Shown here piece by piece: positions 1-4,431 of a stretch of DNA of 6,765 nucleotides; positions within the stretch are counted from its first letter, which is position 1, and the number at the start of each line of letters is the position of its first letter. The notes beneath the pieces were generated by a model. It worked only from the letters and a program-made list of their open reading frames with translations, did no database searches and was not told the origin of the DNA. This DNA is from an uncultured Clostridia bacterium (GTDB lineage Bacteria; Bacillota; Clostridia; TANB77; CAG-465). Made by a program: the position numbers and the translations under genes. The stretch lies in NCBI GenBank assembly GCA_934130595.1, contig CAKOYF010000025.1:1-6765 (forward strand), in the 5' to 3' direction.

Positions 1-133
1 CTAGTTGCAAACCACAATACGAAAAATGCTTAAAAATAAAGAAAAACTAGTACTTTTATAGTGGTCAGCCCAGCCAAAATAAAAATCACTAGAAATGTTG
101 AAATATCAATGTTCCTAGTGATTATTTTTTAGA
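1..133. other. left flank of the phage, probable attachment region
   Basis: No complete gene lies here. Integrase genes of this phage type usually sit next to attP, so attL (or attP, if the molecule is circular phage DNA) probably falls in or close to this stretch. I cannot define the core without the other end of the element. One frame (3-50) is open from the window edge to a TAG and would encode a lysine-rich tail ending CLKIKKN. It could be the 3' end of a host gene used as the integration target, but 15 codons are too few to identify it. There is no tRNA T-arm or CCA end here. The call rests on context only. Confidence 0.4.
84..130. terminator. bidirectional intrinsic terminator downstream of integrase
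   Basis: AATCACTAG (84-92) pairs perfectly with CTAGTGATT (115-123). An inner TTGA/TCAA pairing (98-101 with 106-109) closes on an AATA loop. The plus strand continues into ATTATTTTTT. The minus strand continues into TTTTTATTTT after the same stem. It would therefore end leftward transcription from the integrase and also stop rightward host transcription from entering the element. Confidence 0.75.
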
Positions 134-155
134 TTTTAATGCAATTTTAATGCAA
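134..155. repeat. two perfect tandem 11-bp repeats at the integrase 3' end
   Basis: TTTTAATGCAA occurs twice back to back (134-144 and 145-155). The second copy covers the integrase stop codon and last codons. The period of 11 bp is about one helical turn, so both copies would present the same DNA face. Integrases with an N-terminal arm-binding domain use short direct repeats beside the att core, so these are candidate arm-type sites. This is inference from position and geometry. Confidence 0.5.
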
Positions 156-1328
156 CCCATTTAAATATGAAATATATTTATCTACTTCTTTTTCTTTAAA
201 TTTATTAAATACAGATGTATAAGTATTAAGAGTAGTATCTATATCGCTATGTCCCAATAATTTAGATAATGCAACAGCAGTCATTCCAGACTCTATGCAA
301 CGTGTTGCAAAGGTATGGCGTAGCATGTGAGTATTTACATTACTAGTTTTTAATTTAGATTGTTTCATATCAGTTTTATTTATTATTGTAGTTGTTGTTC
401 TTATACCTGCATTTTTACATATTCGCTTAAAATGTGCGTTTATTGTACTAGGTGATATAAGATTATTATTTTCACTAAAAAGTATAAAATTCAAACTATT
501 GTATCTCTTTAAAATTATATCTTTTATAAGAGGTGTAATGGGTATATCTCTAGTACCTGAATATGTTTTTGTAGTTTTTCCGATTATAACTTTATCTTTT
601 TCATCTTTAGTTAAAGTTTTTACTATATGAATAACGTTATTATTGAAGTCTATATTTGATTTATCAAGAGCTAATATTTCACCAATTCTAGCACCAGTAA
701 ATAAAGCAAATTTTATAATATCAGAATATGGATCATATTCTTTATTTAATTCATCAACAAGTAATTTTTGTTCTTCAACTGTTAGAGCATCTATTTTTTT
801 ATCTTGTTTTGAGCTTTTAGGAGTTAAAATAAGACCTTTTACATCAAAAGGGTTATAATTTATCATATTATTTAATAAAGCTTGATTAAAACCCATTTTA
901 ATTAATTGTGATACTTTATGTATAACACTATTAGAATAATCAGAGATAGAAGAGAGAGCAGCATTAATATTTTTAGCAGATATTTTTTGAATTTCATATT
1001 TTCCTAGACCTGTATTATTTACTATTTCTAAATAATTTAATTTTCTTTTATAAGTTGCAGAGCTTATTATATTATTTTTATATTGTGTTTCGATAAAGTC
1101 TTTTAATATTTCATTTAATGTTATCTTAGATTTTTCTACTAATTTACCTTTATCAAAATCGTTTTTTAATTTAGTCATTTTTTCGTTTACTTCTTTTCTT
1201 GTTTTACCATAAACTGTTTTTCTTTTAATATTTCCATCATCTTTATATCCTAAAGATAGTTGACCAACCCACCTTTTTAAATTCTCACTATAATATATAG
1301 AGCCTTCGCCATTTCCTCTTTTAGACAT
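147..1328 (-). CDS. int: phage tyrosine-type site-specific integrase
   Basis: A 393-residue tyrosine recombinase that would catalyse attP x attB integration and, with a directionality factor, excision. Residues 1 to about 55 (GNGEGSIYY... RWVGQL) form an AP2-like arm-DNA-binding domain. Residues of about 65-165 form the SAM-like core-binding domain, and about 180-390 the catalytic domain. The catalytic set is complete: Arg214 in GARIGE, Lys251 or Lys254 in the beta-hairpin, His334 and Arg337 in HMLRH, His360 in LLGH, and nucleophile Tyr370 in NTYTSV. A longer frame opens at 1403, but the ATG at 1328 is preferred. It has GAAAGGAG at good spacing and starts MSKRGNGEGS as expected for the family, and the upstream extension overlaps the promoter. 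The gene is intact, with its own promoter and a terminator behind it. Confidence 0.97.
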   Translation of the reverse strand: MSKRGNGEGSIYYSENLKRWVGQLSLGYKDDGNIKRKTVYGKTRKEVNEKMTKLKNDFDKGKLVEKSKITLNEILKDFIETQYKNNIISSATYKRKLNYLEIVNNTGLGKYEIQKISAKNINAALSSISDYSNSVIHKVSQLIKMGFNQALLNNMINYNPFDVKGLILTPKSSKQDKKIDALTVEEQKLLVDELNKEYDPYSDIIKFALFTGARIGEILALDKSNIDFNNNVIHIVKTLTKDEKDKVIIGKTTKTYSGTRDIPITPLIKDIILKRYNSLNFILFSENNNLISPSTINAHFKRICKNAGIRTTTTIINKTDMKQSKLKTSNVNTHMLRHTFATRCIESGMTAVALSKLLGHSDIDTTLNTYTSVFNKFKEKEVDKYISYLNGLH

Positions 1329-1382
1329 AAAAAAATCTCCTTTCTTATAAACAAATGTTTCTTGAAAAGAGCATAAATTTAT

Positions 1383-1413
1383 ACTATAATATAAATATAG
1401 CACTTTTCAAGTG
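1383..1413 (-). promoter_or_regulatory. integrase promoter with overlapping palindrome
   Basis: On the minus strand, TTGAAA (1410-1405) is followed after 16 bases by TATAGT (1388-1383), close to a sigma-A promoter and about 55 bases upstream of the integrase start. The -35 box lies inside a small dyad, CACTT-TTC-AAGTG (1401-1413), which would place a bound protein on the -35 element. This suggests that integrase transcription is regulated separately from the repressor operon. Confidence 0.6.
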
Positions 1414-1431
1414 TAAAAAAATAATATTTTT

Positions 1432-1471
1432 ATAATGTACTAGTCTTGGCGGAGGAGTACATTATTTTTTT
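1432..1471. terminator. 10-bp inverted repeat between lysogeny operon and integrase, probable terminator
   Basis: ATAATGTACT (1432-1441) pairs perfectly with AGTACATTAT (1456-1465) around a 14-base loop. On the plus strand the stem runs straight into a T tract (1466-1472). On the minus strand, the direction of the operon that ends at 1470, the stem is followed by AAAAATATT and only then a T tract. As a leftward terminator it is therefore imperfect. Its position just past the last gene of the repressor operon and before the integrase promoter supports a transcript-end role. Confidence 0.5.
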
Positions 1472-1667
1472 ATTTAAAAATATCAAATATACTAAAAGTA
1501 GTTTTTTTATAAACTTTATTATATAAAGCTTTCTTTGGGTGTAGAATACCCATACCTTTTTTACCATATCCAGGTATAATAGCTCTTTTTAAAGTTCTTT
1601 TTGCTTTTCCTGTAGTTCTAGCTTTAAAACTTTTATTAAAACTAGGTTTTCTCATACCAAACTTCAT
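1470..1667 (-). CDS. small, highly basic phage protein of unknown function
   Basis: A 65-residue protein rich in Lys and Arg, with an N-terminal KARTTGKAKRTLKRAI segment, a central GYGKKGMG and a C-terminal YNKVYKKTTFSIFDIF. It resembles small basic proteins I associate with repressor regions of Firmicutes prophages, but I know no proven function. It has no signal peptide or membrane segment. The charge suggests nucleic-acid or membrane-surface binding, which is inference only. GGAG lies 8 bases before the ATG. The gene begins 13 bases after the SHOCT micro-gene stop and is probably co-transcribed with it and the repressor, so it should be made in the lysogen. Confidence 0.75.
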   Translation of the reverse strand: MKFGMRKPSFNKSFKARTTGKAKRTLKRAIIPGYGKKGMGILHPKKALYNKVYKKTTFSIFDIFK

Positions 1668-1680
1668 ATAATCATCTCCA

Positions 1681-1785
1681 TTATATTCCTAATAGTTTAG
1701 CTTTTACTTTGTTGTATTCATCTTCTGTAATAGCACCACTATCTAATAAATCTTTGTATTTTACTTTTAAGCTAAAAAATCCCAT
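1681..1785 (-). CDS. SHOCT-domain micro-protein
   Basis: A 34-residue gene, easily missed because of its size. After a short hydrophobic start (MGFFSL) nearly the whole protein is one SHOCT motif: YKDLLDSGAITEDEYNKVKA followed by KLLGI. This short helical domain is normally found at protein C-termini and is thought to mediate oligomerisation or nucleic-acid contacts. Here it stands alone. It begins 14 bases after the repressor stop with no clear Shine-Dalgarno sequence, which suggests translational coupling to the repressor. It ends 13 bases before the basic-protein start. The motif match and tight packing make it a real gene. Its role is unknown. Confidence 0.75.
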   Translation of the reverse strand: MGFFSLKVKYKDLLDSGAITEDEYNKVKAKLLGI

Positions 1786-1799
1786 ACAAAAATTATTCT

Positions 1800-2423
1800 T
1801 TAAACTGTTCTTCTAATCTCTTTAACTATTCCTAATATTTTAATAGGCAATTTTTCTATCTCATCATTTGAATAAAATTTTATTTCATAATTAGGATTTA
1901 AAGGCTGAAGAATAATACCATCTTTATTTTTTATAACTCTTTTAAAAGTACCATCATTACCATTTACCATCACTATGCAATCCTGTCCACTCTCGCAATC
2001 ATCTGCTTTTTGTACTATTAATATGTCTCTATCTAAATATTTTGGATTCATAGAATCTCCGCTAACTTTTACACCAAAATATTCTTTATCTCCATTAAAC
2101 ATTTTACTATCAAGTTCTTCATAATCTATTACTTCATCTATTAACTCAATAGGAATGCCAGCAGGTATTTTAGCAAAAACTGGTATTCTATTATGATTAT
2201 TTAGCTTTGCTTCTTCAATTAAATCTGTTTTATATATATTTAAGTAATCAGCTATTTTTTGTATAGCATCCATTCGTGGATAGGCTTTACCATTGCACCA
2301 ACCAGATATATTAGATGAAGCATAACCCAGATCATTAATTATATCATTTTGCGTTTTACCTCTAACTTGCATCCAATGTTTTAGGTTTGTAGAAAAAATT
2401 TTCTTTAACTCATTAGATTCCAT
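1800..2423 (-). CDS. CI/LexA-like phage repressor (XRE HTH plus S24 peptidase)
   Basis: A 207-residue lysogeny repressor. Residues of about 5-65 form an XRE-type helix-turn-helix (QNDIINDLGYASSNISGW), the DNA-binding head. Ala88-Gly89 in KIPAGIP is the expected self-cleavage bond in the linker. Residues of about 90-205 form the S24/LexA peptidase and dimerisation domain, with nucleophile Ser124 in SGDSMNP and general base Lys161 in GTFKRV. The 37-residue separation matches LexA. RecA filaments after DNA damage would trigger cleavage and induction. A GTG at 2435 gives four more residues, but the ATG at 2423 is chosen because AAGGTGGTGA sits at correct spacing before it. It is the first gene of a leftward operon and is divergent from the Cro-like gene. 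Confidence 0.93.
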   Translation of the reverse strand: MESNELKKIFSTNLKHWMQVRGKTQNDIINDLGYASSNISGWCNGKAYPRMDAIQKIADYLNIYKTDLIEEAKLNNHNRIPVFAKIPAGIPIELIDEVIDYEELDSKMFNGDKEYFGVKVSGDSMNPKYLDRDILIVQKADDCESGQDCIVMVNGNDGTFKRVIKNKDGIILQPLNPNYEIKFYSNDEIEKLPIKILGIVKEIRRTV

Positions 2424-2447
2424 AAAACTCACCACCTTCTAAAGCAT

Positions 2448-2475
2448 ATTATAACATAAAAAATGAGAAAAACAA
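2448..2475 (-). promoter_or_regulatory. repressor promoter with extended -10
   Basis: On the minus strand TTGTTT (2475-2470), a 16-base spacer and TATAAT (2453-2448) precede the repressor start by about 25 bases. The -10 is preceded by TG at the extended position (TGTTATAAT), which compensates for the weak -35. The nearest operator-like dyad (2493-2509) lies just upstream of the -35, where a bound repressor could contact RNA polymerase and activate its own promoter. Confidence 0.75.
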
Positions 2476-2492
2476 TATTTTTATTAAAATAA

Positions 2493-2509
2493 ACTCAAAA
2501 AAAACGAGA
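2493..2509. promoter_or_regulatory. operator candidate 1 (degenerate half-site)
   Basis: ACTCA-N7-CGAGA has the same 5-7-5 geometry as the dyads at 2532 and 2795. It has a perfect right half (CGAGA) and a left half sharing only CTC with TCTCG. It sits between the repressor promoter and the rightward promoter. It is called because it has the same half-site at the same spacing in the divergent control region. The match is weaker than at the other two sites. Confidence 0.45.
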
Positions 2510-2526
2510 TTTTTTTAAAAAAGCAC

Positions 2527-2555
2527 TTGACATTCGATTTAATCGAGATTATAAT
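2527..2555 (+). promoter_or_regulatory. rightward early promoter (PR-like)
   Basis: TTGACA (2527-2532), exactly 17 bases, TATAAT (2550-2555): a perfect sigma-A consensus promoter. The Cro-like start codon is 28 bases past the -10. Such a strong promoter needs tight repression in the lysogen, and an operator-like dyad fills the spacer between its two boxes. Confidence 0.92.
2532..2548. promoter_or_regulatory. operator candidate 2, inside the rightward promoter
   Basis: ATTCG-ATTTAAT-CGAGA, with a perfect inner palindrome TCGAT-TTA-ATCGA (2534-2546). It spans the spacer between the -35 and -10 of the rightward promoter, so occupancy would exclude RNA polymerase. It shares half-site and spacing with the dyad at 2795-2811. 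It is the probable binding site of the repressor, the Cro-like protein, or both. Confidence 0.75.
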
Positions 2556-2583
2556 ATAAGTGTAAGAGGAAGGAGGAAGAAAA

Positions 2584-2778
2584 ATGGATGGATATATGAT
2601 AAGTTTAGAAGCAGCACGTGTAAATGCAAAATTGACACAAGAACAGGCAGCAAAACATGTAGGAATACGAAAAGAAACATTATCTAGTTGGGAAAGAGGA
2701 ATAACATATCCAAAAGCAAATCAATTAGATAAGTTATTAAAGCTATATAAAGCACCAAAGGATATTGTTAAAATCTAA
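2584..2778 (+). CDS. Cro-like XRE-family transcriptional regulator
   Basis: A 64-residue protein that is almost entirely one XRE helix-turn-helix: SLEAARVNAKLTQEQAAKHV, then the recognition region GIRKETLSSWERGITYPKA. It has no C-terminal domain, as expected for Cro/antirepressor-type early regulators. It is the first gene behind the rightward promoter and is divergent from the repressor. AAGGAGG lies 7 bases before the ATG. A second in-frame ATG at 2596 lacks a comparable site. Its likely role is to compete at the shared operators and shut down repressor synthesis during lytic growth. That role is inferred from position and domain. Confidence 0.88.
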   Translation: MDGYMISLEAARVNAKLTQEQAAKHVGIRKETLSSWERGITYPKANQLDKLLKLYKAPKDIVKI

Positions 2779-2794
2779 TTTTTTTTATTTTTAG

Positions 2795-2811
2795 TCTCGA
2801 TTATAACGAGA
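2795..2811. promoter_or_regulatory. operator candidate 3, downstream of the Cro-like gene
   Basis: TCTCG-ATTATAA-CGAGA has perfect 5-base arms with a nearly symmetrical centre, the best dyad of the three. It lies in the 54-base gap between the Cro-like stop and the next gene. I see no good promoter at this point, so a bound protein might act as a transcription roadblock or support DNA looping to the sites at 2493-2548. Confidence 0.65.
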
Positions 2812-2832
2812 AATTACAAAAGGGGTGATTAA

Positions 2833-3033
2833 ATGGAAAAAGCAGAAATTCAATTAATGATAATGGATTTAATAAGTCAAATAGAAGAGGTTATTAAATC
2901 TAAAGATTTTCTTGAAAATACAATAAAGAAAACAGTAAAAGAAACATTAATAACACAATTAGAAGAAAAAAATATATCTAGTGAAGATTATGAAAAAGCA
3001 CTAGATATATTAAATAATTATAAGCTAGGATAA
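2833..3033 (+). CDS. small helical early protein of unknown function
   Basis: A 66-residue acidic/basic mixed protein that I do not recognise. It is predicted to be nearly all helix, with amphipathic stretches (LMIMDLISQIEEVI, then KKTVKETLITQLEEK) and a C-terminal SSEDYEKALDILNNY resembling a short helical hairpin. It has no membrane segment or signal peptide. AGGGGTGA precedes the ATG at 4 bases. It is the second gene of the rightward transcript. Its last 9 bases overlap the 3' end of the convergent DUF2513 gene. Confidence 0.7.
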   Translation: MEKAEIQLMIMDLISQIEEVIKSKDFLENTIKKTVKETLITQLEEKNISSEDYEKALDILNNYKLG

Positions 3034-3393
3034 ACCTAATTTAGTTTTTATAAATGATATTGCAATTTCTTGAATAATTGGCAAAGAAACAGAAGCTAAT
3101 TGTGATGCTACTGTTTTAGTATTTTTCCAAATACTATTATCACGGATAGTATCTAAAAATTGATGTCCGTTATATGTAAGTGAAAATATAAAATAAGTTG
3201 GTGTGCATGGCTCATCACATATTTTAGATACATTAATAAATCCAGCTTCTGAAAGTCGTTCAACAGTATATACAAGTTCATCTCTTGTATAATCTTTTAG
3301 GCTTAAAGAACCTGTAGAAATCCTATGAGTATAAGATAGGTTATCTTCTAAATAAATTAACAAATCACGTATACAATCTTTATTTAATTTCAT
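3025..3393 (-). CDS. DUF2513 family protein
   Basis: A 122-residue protein matching DUF2513 along its length: N-terminal MKLNKDCIRDLLIYLEDNL, central VYTVERLSEAGFI, then SLTYNGHQFLDTIRDNSIW and a C-terminal SVSLPIIQEIAISFIKTKLG. The family is common in prophages and mobile elements of Firmicutes. Its function is not established. The central part looks like a winged helix, so a DNA-binding role is possible. AGGAGG lies 10 bases before the ATG. It is transcribed against the surrounding early genes, with its own promoter and palindrome at 3396-3423, so it is probably expressed in the lysogen. The rightward transcript would run antisense through it. Confidence 0.88.
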   Translation of the reverse strand: MKLNKDCIRDLLIYLEDNLSYTHRISTGSLSLKDYTRDELVYTVERLSEAGFINVSKICDEPCTPTYFIFSLTYNGHQFLDTIRDNSIWKNTKTVASQLASVSLPIIQEIAISFIKTKLGLS

Positions 3394-3395
3394 AA

Positions 3396-3423
3396 ATAAT
3401 ATCCTCCTATGGATATTATATCA
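3396..3423 (-). promoter_or_regulatory. DUF2513 promoter with overlapping 24-bp palindrome
   Basis: On the minus strand an extended -10, TGATATAAT (3423-3415), stands upstream of the DUF2513 start. No good -35 is visible, which fits an extended -10 promoter. The expected transcript start (about 3408) leaves a leader of only some 15 bases. A perfect inverted repeat, ATAATATCC-N6-GGATATTAT (3396-3419), covers the -10, the expected start and the Shine-Dalgarno. Because transcription would start between its arms, it is better read as a protein-binding operator than as an RNA hairpin. Confidence 0.6.
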
Positions 3424-3455
3424 AAAATATTAAATAAAAGAAAGGAGACGATAAC

Positions 3456-3662
3456 ATGGAAAAGAATATATCAATAAAAAAAGCAGCAAACTTGCTAGGT
3501 AAATCAGAACAATTTGTAAGAGTTGGACTTCAAAAAGGAATTTTCCCTTTTGGAAATGCAATTAAATTAAGTAGCAAGTGGACTTATAGTATTATACCAG
3601 TTGCGTTTTATAACTACATTGGAAGACCAGATTTAATAAAAAAAGAGGGGGTGAGTAAATGA
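3456..3662 (+). CDS. winged-helix/excisionase-type DNA-binding protein
   Basis: A 68-residue protein with an N-terminal helix-turn-helix of MerR/excisionase type (ISIKKAANLLGKSEQFVRVG), followed by LQKGIFPFGNAIKLS and SKWTYSIIPVAFYNYIG, where the wing would be. Proteins of this pattern are frequent in Firmicutes phage early regions. Two roles are plausible: recombination directionality factor for the integrase, or an early regulator. Location in the lytic operon and small size favour an Xis-like role, but this is unproven. AAAGGAG lies at normal distance from the ATG. The stop overlaps the next start (ATGA). I see no clear promoter directly upstream, so it is probably read from the rightward promoter. 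Confidence 0.8.
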   Translation: MEKNISIKKAANLLGKSEQFVRVGLQKGIFPFGNAIKLSSKWTYSIIPVAFYNYIGRPDLIKKEGVSK

Positions 3663-3901
3663 TAACAAGTAGATTTTTTATAGAAAATAAAGAAGTAATA
3701 GGCTTATGGACAATATATGCAATTGTAATGCTATTAGCATATTGCATTATAGAAACAATAATAAATTCTATAGTTTCAAAAATAAAAAGAGCTAGAAGAA
3801 TTAAAAGAAGAAAAATGCAAAGCCAAAATGAATTTTACAGATTAGCAAATAAATCTAGAGTAAGTTCACAAATAAGAGCAGTTATGAGTGCTCAATTGTA
3901 A
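3659..3901 (+). CDS. small single-pass membrane protein of unknown function
   Basis: An 80-residue protein with one hydrophobic segment at about residues 14-40 (IGLWTIYAIVMLLAYCIIET and on), followed directly by a strongly basic stretch, KIKRARRIKRRK. By the positive-inside rule the N-terminus faces out and the basic C-terminal half lies in the cytoplasm. There is no signal-peptidase site. Its start overlaps the preceding stop by 4 bases, and GAGGGGGTGA is its ribosome site, so it is co-translated. I do not recognise the family. A membrane protein this early could anchor a phage complex or affect superinfection, but nothing in the sequence shows which. Confidence 0.72.
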   Translation: MITSRFFIENKEVIGLWTIYAIVMLLAYCIIETIINSIVSKIKRARRIKRRKMQSQNEFYRLANKSRVSSQIRAVMSAQL

Positions 3902-3916
3902 GGAGATGAGGTTGAT

Positions 3917-4186
3917 ATGATAGAGCAAGAAACTAGAATAGATAGTCTACACAAAGTAGATAGAAAAAGAAGATGCTTCCAGATAAGAGAAGTATTAAAA
4001 AATAGTAAAGATGGAATGACAGCCAAAGAAATATCAAAAGCGTTAGGATTTCCAGAAAGAAATTATGTTGCACCTAGATTGACAGAAATGAAAGATAGAG
4101 GAGAAGTTGAAACTGTAGATAAAAGATATGATAAAGAAACAGATAGACAAGTAGCTGTTTACAAATTGAAAGAGGTGGAAATATGA
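3917..4186 (+). CDS. winged helix-turn-helix protein
   Basis: An 89-residue protein whose central region has the shape of a winged helix: RREV-type first helix (CFQIREVLKNSKDGM), TAKEISKALGFPERNYV as helix-turn-helix, LTEMKDRGEVETVD as recognition helix and wing strand, then QVAVYKLKEVEI as the closing strand. It is probably a DNA-binding regulator or replication accessory. The family is not identified beyond that. AAGGAG and a closer AGG precede the ATG. An ATG at 3906 with similar context runs into a stop at once and is not used. Its stop overlaps the next gene's start (ATGA). Confidence 0.75.
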   Translation: MIEQETRIDSLHKVDRKRRCFQIREVLKNSKDGMTAKEISKALGFPERNYVAPRLTEMKDRGEVETVDKRYDKETDRQVAVYKLKEVEI

Positions 4187-4428
4187 ACAAGGTTATAGAG
4201 CTATTTCAAAACAAAGAGATAGAAAAATTAAAACAAGAAAATGAAAGTAAATCTAAAACGATACAAAAGTTACAAGATTTTATATATAAACATCTAGTTG
4301 AAGATGGAGAAAAAAATGGTTCAATAGAGGCTTCGAAAACACTATTGAACACTACAGGATACAAAAATATTCCTAAACTTAATTCTAACATAATTGAAAT
4401 AAAAATTCAAGATAGGAGGCTGCAATAA
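4183..4428 (+). CDS. small coiled-coil protein of unknown function
   Basis: An 81-residue charged protein. Residues of about 7-37 (FQNKEIEKLKQENESKSKTI and on) carry leucine/isoleucine heptad spacing typical of a short coiled coil. The C-terminal part (ASKTLLNTTGYKNIPKLNSN) has no recognisable motif. Overlap of its ATG with the previous stop and a AGAGGTGGA ribosome site show it is co-translated with the winged-helix gene, and the two may work together. It has no membrane segment. Its TAA overlaps a possible ATG at 4428. Confidence 0.7.
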   Translation: MNKVIELFQNKEIEKLKQENESKSKTIQKLQDFIYKHLVEDGEKNGSIEASKTLLNTTGYKNIPKLNSNIIEIKIQDRRLQ

Positions 4429-4431
4429 TGA

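Noticed and set aside
1..80. tRNA or tmRNA 3' end as attB
   Set aside because: There is no T-arm sequence (GGTTCRAAT type) or acceptor stem pairing.
296..309. Near-palindrome TGCAACGTGTTGCA
   Set aside because: It lies inside conserved integrase codons near the catalytic motifs and is best explained by coding sequence.
643..858. Open frame on the plus strand inside the integrase
   Set aside because: It lies wholly within the integrase catalytic domain on the opposite strand, has no ribosome site and shows no recognisable motif.
46..1445. ACTAGTAC at 46-53 inverted as GTACTAGT at 1438-1445, flanking int
   Set aside because: An 8-base match in very AT-rich DNA with poor extension. It is not enough to call terminal repeats.
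2779..2793. Terminator after the Cro-like gene
   Set aside because: There is a T-rich run but no GC-containing stem before it. Transcription probably continues into the next gene.
2779..2832. Second promoter at the third operator
   Set aside because: TATAAC within the dyad could be a -10, but no -35 is present at 16-18 bases and there is no extended -10.
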